A stretch of DNA of 33,556 bases, taken from positions 1-33,556 of the forward strand of contig JAFXIC010000019.1 in assembly GCA_017533485.1 (NCBI GenBank). The letters run 5' to 3'. Source of the DNA: Oscillospiraceae bacterium. Lineage in GTDB: Bacteria; Bacillota; Clostridia; Oscillospirales; Ruminococcaceae. Positions within the stretch are counted from its first letter, which is position 1, and each line of letters begins with the position of its first letter. This document shows positions 1-6,392 of this stretch, in pieces. Position numbers and translations under genes: made by a program. The notes under the pieces are model-generated. The model was not told the origin of the DNA, made no database searches, and saw only the letters and a list, made by a program, of their open reading frames with translations.

Positions 1-41
1 GAATCAAATTTCTGCGATTCTGATAAATTTGAAAATAGTTA

Positions 42-70
42 TTGACGTAAACCGAATTGCGCGCTATATT
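42..70 (+). promoter_or_regulatory. Sigma-A-type promoter upstream of mobC
   Basis: The -35 box TTGACG (42-47) and -10 box TATATT (65-70) are separated by exactly 17 bases. Transcription would start near position 77 and give a leader of about 240 nt before the mobC start at 316. No other + strand gene lies between, so this is the likely mobC promoter. This is a sequence match only. Confidence 0.5.
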
Positions 71-76
71 GATTAT

Positions 77-315
77 GGGGAGCGACGAAACATAGAAAGT
101 CGCACAGCTCCAATTCTCGAAATCGAGAAAAAAGACCGAGCCGAAAGGCTCGGAAATGACATTCGCCTCTGAGGGGCGAAACAAGAGTAGCAAGAGTAGC
201 AAGCACGGTATCATGTGGGCGCGCCGAGAGCGAACCCACATAATACAAAGCTTGGCAGAGGGCGCTGCCCCTACGACCCCGAAATCATAAAAACAGAGAA
301 AGGAAAAATAGAAAA
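77..315 (+). other. Structured leader / possible oriT region before mobC
   Basis: This gene-free stretch is dense in secondary structure. It has a hairpin with a GAAA loop (136-142 / 147-153), a second hairpin (162-169 / 173-180), two tandem 9-bp direct repeats AAGAGTAGC (183-191 and 192-200), and a longer inverted repeat with arms ATGTGGG (213-219) and CCCACAT (235-241). Short direct repeats next to an inverted repeat immediately upstream of a mobC gene is the usual arrangement of a conjugative origin of transfer. No nic site can be recognised, so the oriT reading is an inference. An open frame on the opposite strand here is not supported as a gene. Confidence 0.35.
125..153 (-). terminator. 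Hairpin plus U-run on the minus strand
   Basis: Read on the minus strand, the 7-bp GC-rich stem (153-147 pairing with 142-136) is followed by TC and six T residues (135-128 region). That is the form of a Rho-independent terminator for leftward transcription. On the + strand there is no T-run. No minus-strand gene that would use it is recognised. Confidence 0.45.
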
Positions 316-660
316 ATGAAAGATGAAAAGAAGCGTACAATGTATCTGAAAGTCCGTGTCAGCCCCGAAGAAATGGCGGCTATCAAGAAGAAGTTTGAGA
401 ACAGCGGTATGAGCAGTCTCAGTACATTTGTGAGAGCCATGATCTTCGAGGGTTACATCGTCCATATCGACGAGAACGAGCTAAAACGGCTCACTGTACT
501 TGCGAATAATATCGCCAACAATATCAACCAAATTGCCCACCGTGCAAATGTCACGAACAAGGTTTACAAGGAAGATATTGATGAGATCGAGGAGCTTGGA
601 GATAAGCTCTGGCGTCCTCTACTGTTTCTGCAAACGAAGGTTGCTCATTTGAAGCATTGA
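316..660 (+). CDS. mobC: MobC-like relaxosome accessory protein
   Basis: The 114-residue basic protein resembles the MobC / relaxosome family of mobilizable and integrative elements. These proteins bind the transfer origin and help the relaxase nick DNA. The N-terminal part (about 8-50) reads like a ribbon-helix-helix domain: a short strand (MYLKVRVSPEE), then two helices ending in LSTFVRAMIFEGY. The C-terminal half has the family-typical run NNIANNINQIAHRAN (about 63-77) followed by an acidic helix. The start is preceded by AGAAAGGA (about 297-304). In intact elements the relaxase gene usually lies next to mobC. None is seen here, so the gene is probably part of a decayed element. Family assignment is fairly sure; function in this strain is doubtful. 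Confidence 0.75.
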   Translation: MKDEKKRTMYLKVRVSPEEMAAIKKKFENSGMSSLSTFVRAMIFEGYIVHIDENELKRLTVLANNIANNINQIAHRANVTNKVYKEDIDEIEELGDKLWRPLLFLQTKVAHLKH

Positions 661-850
661 GCGGAATATGGAAATCGCCGTCAGGATAATTCCCGACGGC
701 GATGAAATATAAATGTGCGCTATGAACTGGAATGGCTTTTGAAATTGCTGCGCACTTCACAAGAATGGTTACAATTATTCCGCAGAGCTGGACTCCGGAA
801 GAATTATCCGCTATAATGGATTCACAATAAATCTTTTGGAGGGAACAGCT
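661..850 (+). other. mobC downstream spacer with hairpin and tiny ORF
   Basis: Just after mobC is a 9-bp perfect stem, ATCGCCGTC (674-682) with GACGGCGAT (695-703). Its loop can extend the pairing by three bases. No T-run follows, so it is a poor intrinsic terminator. A 32-codon frame (732-830) encodes a peptide containing IIPQSWTPEELSAIMDSQ. It has a protein-like composition but no good ribosome site, and may be a small gene or the tail of a deleted one. The promoter of the next gene lies at 789-817. Confidence 0.4.
789..817 (+). promoter_or_regulatory. Probable promoter of the small element gene
   Basis: A consensus -10 box TATAAT (812-817) lies 17 bases after a weak -35 box TGGACT (789-794). 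The start codon at 851 follows by 33 bases and has a GGAGGG ribosome site (838-843). Confidence 0.45.
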
Positions 851-1060
851 ATGTTGAAAACACCTGAATTGTCAATGCCGAGAACACGCAAGGTCACTAC
901 TGTATGCAACGGCAAACGTGAGGTCTGGACCGACTATGAAGAAGCAAAAGCATATTTCCTTGAAATAATGATGTCCACGGACGGCGAGGAACATGAACGT
1001 GCAGAGTGCGTATATATTCAGCTCATACATGGACTTGATGAATGTAGCGACGAGGATTGA
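851..1060 (+). CDS. Small hypothetical protein of a mobile element
   Basis: This is a 69-residue acidic protein. I do not recognise a named function. It has a possible short strand (KVTTVCNGKREVWTDYEEAK, about 14-33) followed by a helix, and ends in a cluster of acidic residues. The ATG at 851 is chosen over an in-frame TTG at 836 because GGAGGG (838-843) lies at proper distance from 851 and would overlap the TTG start. Its position 12 bases before an ssb gene and downstream of mobC fits the small conserved proteins commonly seen in Firmicutes integrative elements. That link is from memory of such elements, not from a search. Confidence 0.6.
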   Translation: MLKTPELSMPRTRKVTTVCNGKREVWTDYEEAKAYFLEIMMSTDGEEHERAECVYIQLIHGLDECSDED

Positions 1061-1072
1061 AAGGAGAAGACT

Positions 1073-1446
1073 ATGCTGAACAAAATAATGATGACAGGAC
1101 GCATCACTACCGATTTGAACGTTGTAACTGAGCAGGATTACAGCTACTGCAAATTCAGTATCGCAGTAGACCAGCCAAAACGCAATGGCATTGAAACGAC
1201 CGAGACGATATATTCACTTGTCTCGCATTCAAAGATAACGCAAAGTCAGTGAGTTTTCTCTACTCAAAGGGCGGACAGATAACCTTTGTCGGTTCGCTCA
1301 GAAAGGCTCCTGATAATACTGTGGTTATTATCGTGGAGGAGCTGCACTTCCAGAACAGATTTGCAGTCAAGGTCGATGCTGAATTGGGACAGCTTTTCTT
1401 ACGGAAACGGGCGGTATGCTCTCAGACGAACGAAAAAGGCTCATAG
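1073..1446 (+). pseudogene. ssb: Single-stranded DNA-binding protein, frameshifted remnant
   Basis: The ATG at 1073 follows AAGGAGA and begins MLNKIMMTGRITTDLNV, the typical N-terminus of bacterial SSB (OB fold). The frame stops at TGA 1250-1252. SSB-like sequence resumes in another frame as TCLAFKDNAKSVSFLYSKGGQITFVGSLR, which corresponds to the family's central DFFDCVAWRKTAEFVSKYFSKG region. The shift therefore lies at about 1200-1215. The second frame ends at 1446, where the sequence no longer looks like SSB. A third frame nearby (to about 1482) contains TGGMLSDERKRLIAAFGYGY, possibly part of another gene joined by deletion. The gene is non-functional as read. Confidence 0.75.
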
Positions 1447-1484
1447 CGGCTTTCGGATATGGTTACCGTTATTCTTATATATGA

Positions 1485-1526
1485 AACAAGGTTCTCAGAG
1501 TGGTTCTGAGAGCCTTGTTCTATTTA
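1485..1526 (+). terminator. Rho-independent terminator
   Basis: The stem AACAAGGTTCTCAGA (1485-1499) pairs with TCTGAGAGCCTTGTT (1505-1519) with only G-U wobbles and one A-C mismatch. The 3' side is followed by CTATTTATTAT. It closes the mobC-ssb remnant and isolates the restriction operon promoter downstream. Confidence 0.7.
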
Positions 1527-1574
1527 TTATAGCACTTTAGAGCAAAGAAAAATACAATATACAAGCAACCACTC

Positions 1575-1615
1575 TATGTCACTATTTATAGATTTATATG
1601 TCATAAAAAAATGAC
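1575..1615. promoter_or_regulatory. Candidate operator of the WYL regulator / hsd operon
   Basis: Two copies of TATGTCA (1575-1581 and 1597-1603) lie 22 bases apart, about two helical turns. The second copy forms an inverted repeat, GTCAT (1600-1604) with ATGAC (1611-1615), separated by six A residues. The set ends 10 bases before the -35 box. Regulators of phage-defence operons with WYL domains commonly control their own promoter, so autoregulation from these sites is a reasonable inference. Confidence 0.35.
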
Positions 1616-1624
1616 TTTAACATA

Positions 1625-1653
1625 TTGACAAACCACATAAGTAGTGATATAAT
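1625..1653 (+). promoter_or_regulatory. Consensus sigma-A promoter of the restriction operon
   Basis: Perfect TTGACA (1625-1630) and perfect TATAAT (1648-1653) boxes are separated by 17 bases. The first gene starts at 1689 with TTAGGAG upstream. Such a strong unregulated-looking promoter suggests that a repressor holds it in check. Confidence 0.85.
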
Positions 1654-1688
1654 ACACAGTAAGATATTGTAAGTTAGGAGCAAGGACA

Positions 1689-2663
1689 ATGGCTGAAAAT
1701 AATCAGAAGATAAAGCTGCTCAGGATAATGGAGTTTTTACGGGCGGAATCGACCGAAGGAAAGCCAGTATCTACCAGTCAGATCATAAGCTACCTTAATA
1801 GTATCCATATTTCCTGCGAACGTAGAACACTTTATAAAGATATGGATATGCTGATTGAAAGCGGTGCAAATATTGTTAAAACAGAACTTGGACGTGAGAA
1901 TGCTTACTATATGAACGAGGTATCGTTCTCTCTTGCTGAGGTAAAAACTCTTATTGATGCTGTTCAGGCTGCTAACTTTATTCCGGCAGACAAGACTGCC
2001 GATCTGGTTGAAAAGCTCCTTTCTTATGCAGGAGTACGTCGTTCTGAGATCGTCAGGGATAATATTATCTTTTTCAATAACCACAAGCACTCTAACCAAG
2101 ATATTTATGAGAATATCGAACAGATAGAACTTGCTATCAGGAAGAAAAAACAAGTGAGTTTCTACTACTTTGATTTAGACGAAAAGAGGAATCGTGTCTA
2201 TCGTAAAGAAAAGAAACGATACATCACTGATCCTGTTGCTCTTGTATTCAGCGAAGACAACTATTATCTCGTTGCATACAGTCAGAAGTATCAGAATGCG
2301 GTGAATTACAGAGTTGACCGTATGGATACTGTTGAGGTCGAAGAAGAACCTATCTGTGAAGAAGCTCTTATCAAGAAAAGAAAGACAGAAACTTATACAG
2401 AACAGGTATTTAAGATGTATAACGGTGAAGCTGGACTTGTAACGATGGAGTTTGCGCCAGATAAGCTCGGCGTTATCTATGATAAGTTCGGAGAGAATAT
2501 TGAGGTCAGACACGCTGATAAAGGCTGGCTTAAAATAAAAGTTACGGTACAGATAAGTCCAACATTCTGGGGCTGGATATATCAGCTTGGAGATCAGATC
2601 AAGATAGTTTCTCCTAAAGGAGTTAAACCGCCATTTGATATAAAGGAGTTTTACAATGATTGA
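1689..2663 (+). CDS. WYL domain-containing transcriptional regulator
   Basis: This 324-residue protein has the YafY/BrxR-like layout. It has an N-terminal winged helix (about 1-65, with SCERRTLYKDMDMLIESG as the recognition part), a linker region, a WYL domain (about 140-220, with NYYLVAYSQKYQNAVNYRVDRM) and a C-terminal WCX-like extension (about 240-320). WYL proteins sense ligands, probably nucleic acid or nucleotides, and often regulate anti-phage operons. It is the first gene behind the consensus promoter, and its last 8 bases overlap hsdM, so the two are translationally coupled. A role as regulator of the downstream restriction-modification genes is inferred from this position. Repressor versus activator cannot be told. 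Confidence 0.85.
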   Translation: MAENNQKIKLLRIMEFLRAESTEGKPVSTSQIISYLNSIHISCERRTLYKDMDMLIESGANIVKTELGRENAYYMNEVSFSLAEVKTLIDAVQAANFIPADKTADLVEKLLSYAGVRRSEIVRDNIIFFNNHKHSNQDIYENIEQIELAIRKKKQVSFYYFDLDEKRNRVYRKEKKRYITDPVALVFSEDNYYLVAYSQKYQNAVNYRVDRMDTVEVEEEPICEEALIKKRKTETYTEQVFKMYNGEAGLVTMEFAPDKLGVIYDKFGENIEVRHADKGWLKIKVTVQISPTFWGWIYQLGDQIKIVSPKGVKPPFDIKEFYND

Positions 2664-4743
2664 TAAGAAAATAGATGTCATGTGGGACGATGCTCCCGTA
2701 GATGTTTCCACCGAGGTGGGCTTCATTTGGTCTATCGCAAATAAGCTGAGAGGTACATATCAGAGCGATAAATACAAGGATGTTATCATTCCTATGGTCA
2801 TTATCCGCCGCTTTGAGTGCGCATTGGAAGCTACGAAGCAGGCTGTCGTGGAGCAGTACAAGAAAAATCCTGCGTATCCTGCAAAGGCGATGTGCCGTGT
2901 GTCGGGGTATCAATTCTTCAATACGAGCGAGTACACCCTTGCAGAGCTTGTCAATGATCCCGACCACCTTGCGGCGAATTTCAGAAACTACATCGAGGGC
3001 TTTTCTGCCAATGTGCAGGACATCATCAAGAGCCTTGACTTTGACAAGCAGATCGACAAGATGGATAAGAACAACCGTCTGCTGTCGGTGGTAAAGGCTT
3101 TCTCGGAGCTTGATCTTGATCCTAAGACTATTGACAATGTAAAGATGGGCTATATCTTTGAGGACTTGATCCGTAGGTTCTCTGAAAATGCCGAGGCTGG
3201 CGATCACTACACGGGCAGAGATATTATCAAGCTCATGGTAAACATTCTGCTTGCAGAGGGCTGTGATGATATTTTCGATGACCACAAGGAGATCACCATA
3301 CTCGACCAAGCAGCAGGAACTGGCGGTATGCTTTCTACTTCCTACAATTTCATACACAGGTATAACCCGACGGCGAATATCCGTCTGTTCGGGCAGGAGA
3401 TCAATCCTGAGTCCTATGCGATGTGTGTGGCGGAAATGCTTATCAAGGGGCAGAATGCCGAGAATATCCGTATGCAGGATACTATGAAGGCTGACTGTTT
3501 CCCTGACAGACAGATGCGTTTCGTGATCGAAAATCCGCCGTTCGGAACTCCGTGGGGCGGTAAAGATGCCGCTGAGGGTGTAGAACAGGCAGTTAAAGAA
3601 GAAAACCAGAAGGGCTTTGACGGTCGTTTCGGTGCAGGACTGCCAGGTTCAGGCGATATGCAGTTGCTTTTCATTCAGTCGGCTGTGAATAAAATGGACG
3701 ATGCCCTCGGTCGTGCTGCAATCATCGAGAACGGCTCACCGCTGTTTTCGGGCGGTACATCTTCGGGAGAGAGTCAAATCAGACGGTGGCTGCTTGAAAA
3801 TGACCTGATCGAAGCAATTATCGCGCTCCCCACTGATCTTTTCTACAACACAGGTATCGCTACATACATTTGGGTGCTGTCAAAGAATAAGCGTGAGGAG
3901 CGCAAAGGCAAAATTCAGCTTATTGATGCTGGCTCTATCTTCCACAAGCTCAGAAAGGCTCTCGGCAACAAGAAAAACGAGATCAGCCCCGAAGACCGTT
4001 CTACTATCACGAAGCTGTATGCTGACTTCACAGAGAATGAGCTTTGCAAGATCTATCCGAATACGGAGTTTATCTATCGTGAGTATACGGTCATGCAGCC
4101 GTTGCAGAGAAGCTATGCGGTGACTGAGGAACGTATTCAGGCAATGCTGTCAAAGGGTTCGTTGTCCTCGCTGTATGATCCTGCTAAGGTAGCAGAGCTT
4201 GAAAACGCTGAGGAGCTGACGGGCAAAGAGGTCAAAAAGCTCGAAAGCTATCATAACAACAAGCCTGTTTACGAAGCTATCATCGAACTGCTGAGATGTG
4301 CCGATGATGATAAGGTATATTTATCCCCTGCGGAGTTCATGCCCGTACTGACTAAGATGCTTAGCACGGTAATAACGGACAAGAAACTCCTTGACAAGAT
4401 CGCTGACGGCCTTTCGGTCATGGACAAGTCCGCTGAAATTCAGCGCGATAAGAAAGGCAACATCATATATGATAAGGAAACAAAGGACACAGAGATTGTC
4501 AAGTTTGACGATAGCATCGAGGACTATATGGCTCGTGAGGTACTTCCCCATGTTCCCGATGCACAGTGGTTCTTTGAGGAAGATCTGAGCAAAAAGTCGC
4601 CCGTGGTCAAAACGGGTGCGGAGATTCCGTTTACAAGATATTTCTACAAGTATCAGCAGCCGAAGCCCTCGGAGGAGCTGGAACAGCAGTTCCTTGCACT
4701 GGAGAAATCGGTGAGTGAGCGTATTGCACGGCTGTTTGGCTAA
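2656..4743 (+). CDS. hsdM: Type I restriction-modification DNA methyltransferase subunit (HsdM)
   Basis: The 695-residue N6-adenine methyltransferase is the modification subunit of a type I complex (M2S, or R2M2S with HsdR). The N-terminal helical HsdM domain (about 10-160) is followed by the catalytic domain. The SAM-binding motif I is LDQAAGTGGM (about 216-225), with Q in place of the usual P. The catalytic motif IV is NPPF at 293-296. A long C-terminal region (about 450-695) is charged and partly helical. The ATG at 2656 lies inside the end of the regulator gene, with AAAGGAG just upstream. The gene appears intact, so the genome is probably methylated by this system even if restriction is lost. 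Confidence 0.95.
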   Translation: MIDKKIDVMWDDAPVDVSTEVGFIWSIANKLRGTYQSDKYKDVIIPMVIIRRFECALEATKQAVVEQYKKNPAYPAKAMCRVSGYQFFNTSEYTLAELVNDPDHLAANFRNYIEGFSANVQDIIKSLDFDKQIDKMDKNNRLLSVVKAFSELDLDPKTIDNVKMGYIFEDLIRRFSENAEAGDHYTGRDIIKLMVNILLAEGCDDIFDDHKEITILDQAAGTGGMLSTSYNFIHRYNPTANIRLFGQEINPESYAMCVAEMLIKGQNAENIRMQDTMKADCFPDRQMRFVIENPPFGTPWGGKDAAEGVEQAVKEENQKGFDGRFGAGLPGSGDMQLLFIQSAVNKMDDALGRAAIIENGSPLFSGGTSSGESQIRRWLLENDLIEAIIALPTDLFYNTGIATYIWVLSKNKREERKGKIQLIDAGSIFHKLRKALGNKKNEISPEDRSTITKLYADFTENELCKIYPNTEFIYREYTVMQPLQRSYAVTEERIQAMLSKGSLSSLYDPAKVAELENAEELTGKEVKKLESYHNNKPVYEAIIELLRCADDDKVYLSPAEFMPVLTKMLSTVITDKKLLDKIADGLSVMDKSAEIQRDKKGNIIYDKETKDTEIVKFDDSIEDYMAREVLPHVPDAQWFFEEDLSKKSPVVKTGAEIPFTRYFYKYQQPKPSEELEQQFLALEKSVSERIARLFG

Positions 4744-4759
4744 CGAAAGGAGTTTAATA

Positions 4760-5122
4760 ATGGGAGGCATTTTTTCTATTATCTTTGAGTTTGTAACCCA
4801 TCCGCTTGGTCTGCCTATCAACCCTCTATATGAATGGGTTATTATGGCAATTCTTGGATCAATTGCTTTTGTTGTTGCCTATTCAGCAGTCGGAAAGCTT
4901 GGCCTCAGAGGTAATGCAGGCAGTGCCGCACACTGGACAATTCGTTTTGTTGTTTTCGTTATCCTTTGGGCTATTGCTCGCTTGGCAATCATTGTAATCA
5001 ATAACTGGCAGTTGTCGCTGATGATTATCGGCGGTATTGCAGCAGCTATTATTCTCAGCGCGATTTCAATCTCTATCATGCGATATGTAAAGAAACGCAG
5101 AAAGGTGAACAGCAATGCATAA
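4760..5122 (+). CDS. Small integral membrane protein within the hsd operon
   Basis: This 120-residue hydrophobic protein has three probable membrane helices: about 24-43 (YEWVIMAILGSIAFVVAYSA), 57-78 (HWTIRFVVFVILWAIARLAIIV) and 82-106 (QLSLMIIGGIAAAIILSAISISI). It ends in a basic cytoplasmic tail, RYVKKRRKVNS. An in-frame upstream start at 4715 is rejected because AAAGGAG (4747-4753) lies at the right distance from ATG 4760. The gene sits 16 bases after hsdM and overlaps hsdS by 8 bases, so it is cotranscribed and coupled. I do not recognise the family. Type I systems do not normally need a membrane protein. It could tether the complex to the membrane, be a second defence effector, or be a passenger. 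Confidence 0.75.
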   Translation: MGGIFSIIFEFVTHPLGLPINPLYEWVIMAILGSIAFVVAYSAVGKLGLRGNAGSAAHWTIRFVVFVILWAIARLAIIVINNWQLSLMIIGGIAAAIILSAISISIMRYVKKRRKVNSNA

Positions 5123-6392
5123 AATGAAGGATAGTGGGATTGAGTGGGTTAGTGAAATTCCTACATCTTGGAAAACAATACAAATAAAGAATCTCTTCAC
5201 CGTTCTGTCAGGTGCAACTCCTACTCCTGATACAGATAATTGGGATGGCGATATACTATGGATAACACCTGCCGACTACAAAACAAAGGATAAGTATGTT
5301 GCGGGAGGAAAGAGGAATATTTCACAACAAGGTTTTAATACCTGTTCGACAAGTATGATACCAAAAGGAAGCATTATCTTTTCAAAACGTGCGCCAATCG
5401 GTACTGTTGCGATAAACACCGAAGTTTTATGTACCAATCAAGGTTGTTTATCGTGTGTTTCAAAAGCAGATACTTGTAATGATTATTTCTATTATGTAAT
5501 GAGTATTGGCACAGAACACTTTGAATTGTTAGGCTCTGGAACAACATTTAAAGAAATCTCTGCAAATAGCTTTTCTAATTGTAAGTTACCGTATCCAGAT
5601 AAGTGTGAACAAGAAAGAATAGCTTTTTTTCTTGATGAAAGATGCTCGGCATTTAATTCCCTCATCTCCGACATCCAATCCCAAATCGAAACCCTTGAAG
5701 AATACAAACGCTCCGTCATAACCGAAGCGGTCACAAAGGGGCTTGATCCTGATGTGGAGATGAGGGATAGCGGTGATGAATGGATAGGAATGATTCCTGA
5801 TCATTGGAAGATAATGAGAATAGGACGTTTATTTCATTTAAGAAACGAAAAGAATTATTTGCCAATGGAACAAGTTCAGTTACTTTCATTATATACTGAT
5901 ATTGGAGTTTTTCCGCATGGTGAACATGAAGAAAGAGGAAATAAAGCAGTTACTGTAGATGGATATAATATTGTTAAAAAGAATGATATAGTTGTAAACA
6001 TTATTTTAGCTTGGATGGGTGCAATAGGAATATCCAATTATGAAGGTGTAACAAGTCCTGCCTATGATGTATATGTGCCTGATTTATCAAAAGTTGTACC
6101 TCACTATTTTCATTATGTATTTAGAACCTCTGGAATTGCAGGAGAATGCTATAAATATGGACGTGGTATAATGATGATGCGATGGAGAACATATTCGTCG
6201 GAATTTAAACTAATAAATGTACCCTATCCTAATTTAAGAGAACAACAGCAGATCGCTGACTATCTTGACAGCAAGTGTGCAGAGATCGACAGCATAATTG
6301 CCGAAAAGAAACAACAGATCGCAACCATCGAGGAATACAAGAAGTCACTCATTTTTGAGTATGTGACGGGTAAGAAAGAGGTGCAGGCATGA
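5115..6392 (+). CDS. hsdS: Type I restriction-modification specificity subunit (HsdS)
   Basis: The 425-residue protein sets the DNA target of the HsdM/HsdR complex. It shows the expected internal duplication. Each half starts with a DSG-EW-IP--WK motif (residues 5-18 and 217-230), contains a variable target recognition domain, and ends in a helical spacer. The spacers read LEEYKRSVITEAVTKG (about 195-210) and IEEYKKSLIFEYVTGK (about 405-420). Both recognition domains are much more AT-rich than the conserved spacers, as expected for segments exchanged by recombination. The start overlaps the membrane protein gene by 8 bases. The end overlaps hsdR by 4 bases (ATGA). The target sequence cannot be deduced by eye. 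Confidence 0.93.
   Translation: MHKMKDSGIEWVSEIPTSWKTIQIKNLFTVLSGATPTPDTDNWDGDILWITPADYKTKDKYVAGGKRNISQQGFNTCSTSMIPKGSIIFSKRAPIGTVAINTEVLCTNQGCLSCVSKADTCNDYFYYVMSIGTEHFELLGSGTTFKEISANSFSNCKLPYPDKCEQERIAFFLDERCSAFNSLISDIQSQIETLEEYKRSVITEAVTKGLDPDVEMRDSGDEWIGMIPDHWKIMRIGRLFHLRNEKNYLPMEQVQLLSLYTDIGVFPHGEHEERGNKAVTVDGYNIVKKNDIVVNIILAWMGAIGISNYEGVTSPAYDVYVPDLSKVVPHYFHYVFRTSGIAGECYKYGRGIMMMRWRTYSSEFKLINVPYPNLREQQQIADYLDSKCAEIDSIIAEKKQQIATIEEYKKSLIFEYVTGKKEVQA

Noticed and set aside
39-248. 69-codon minus-strand frame before mobC
   Set aside because: It spans several hairpins, a minus-strand terminator and the mobC promoter. The protein sequence is of low plausibility.
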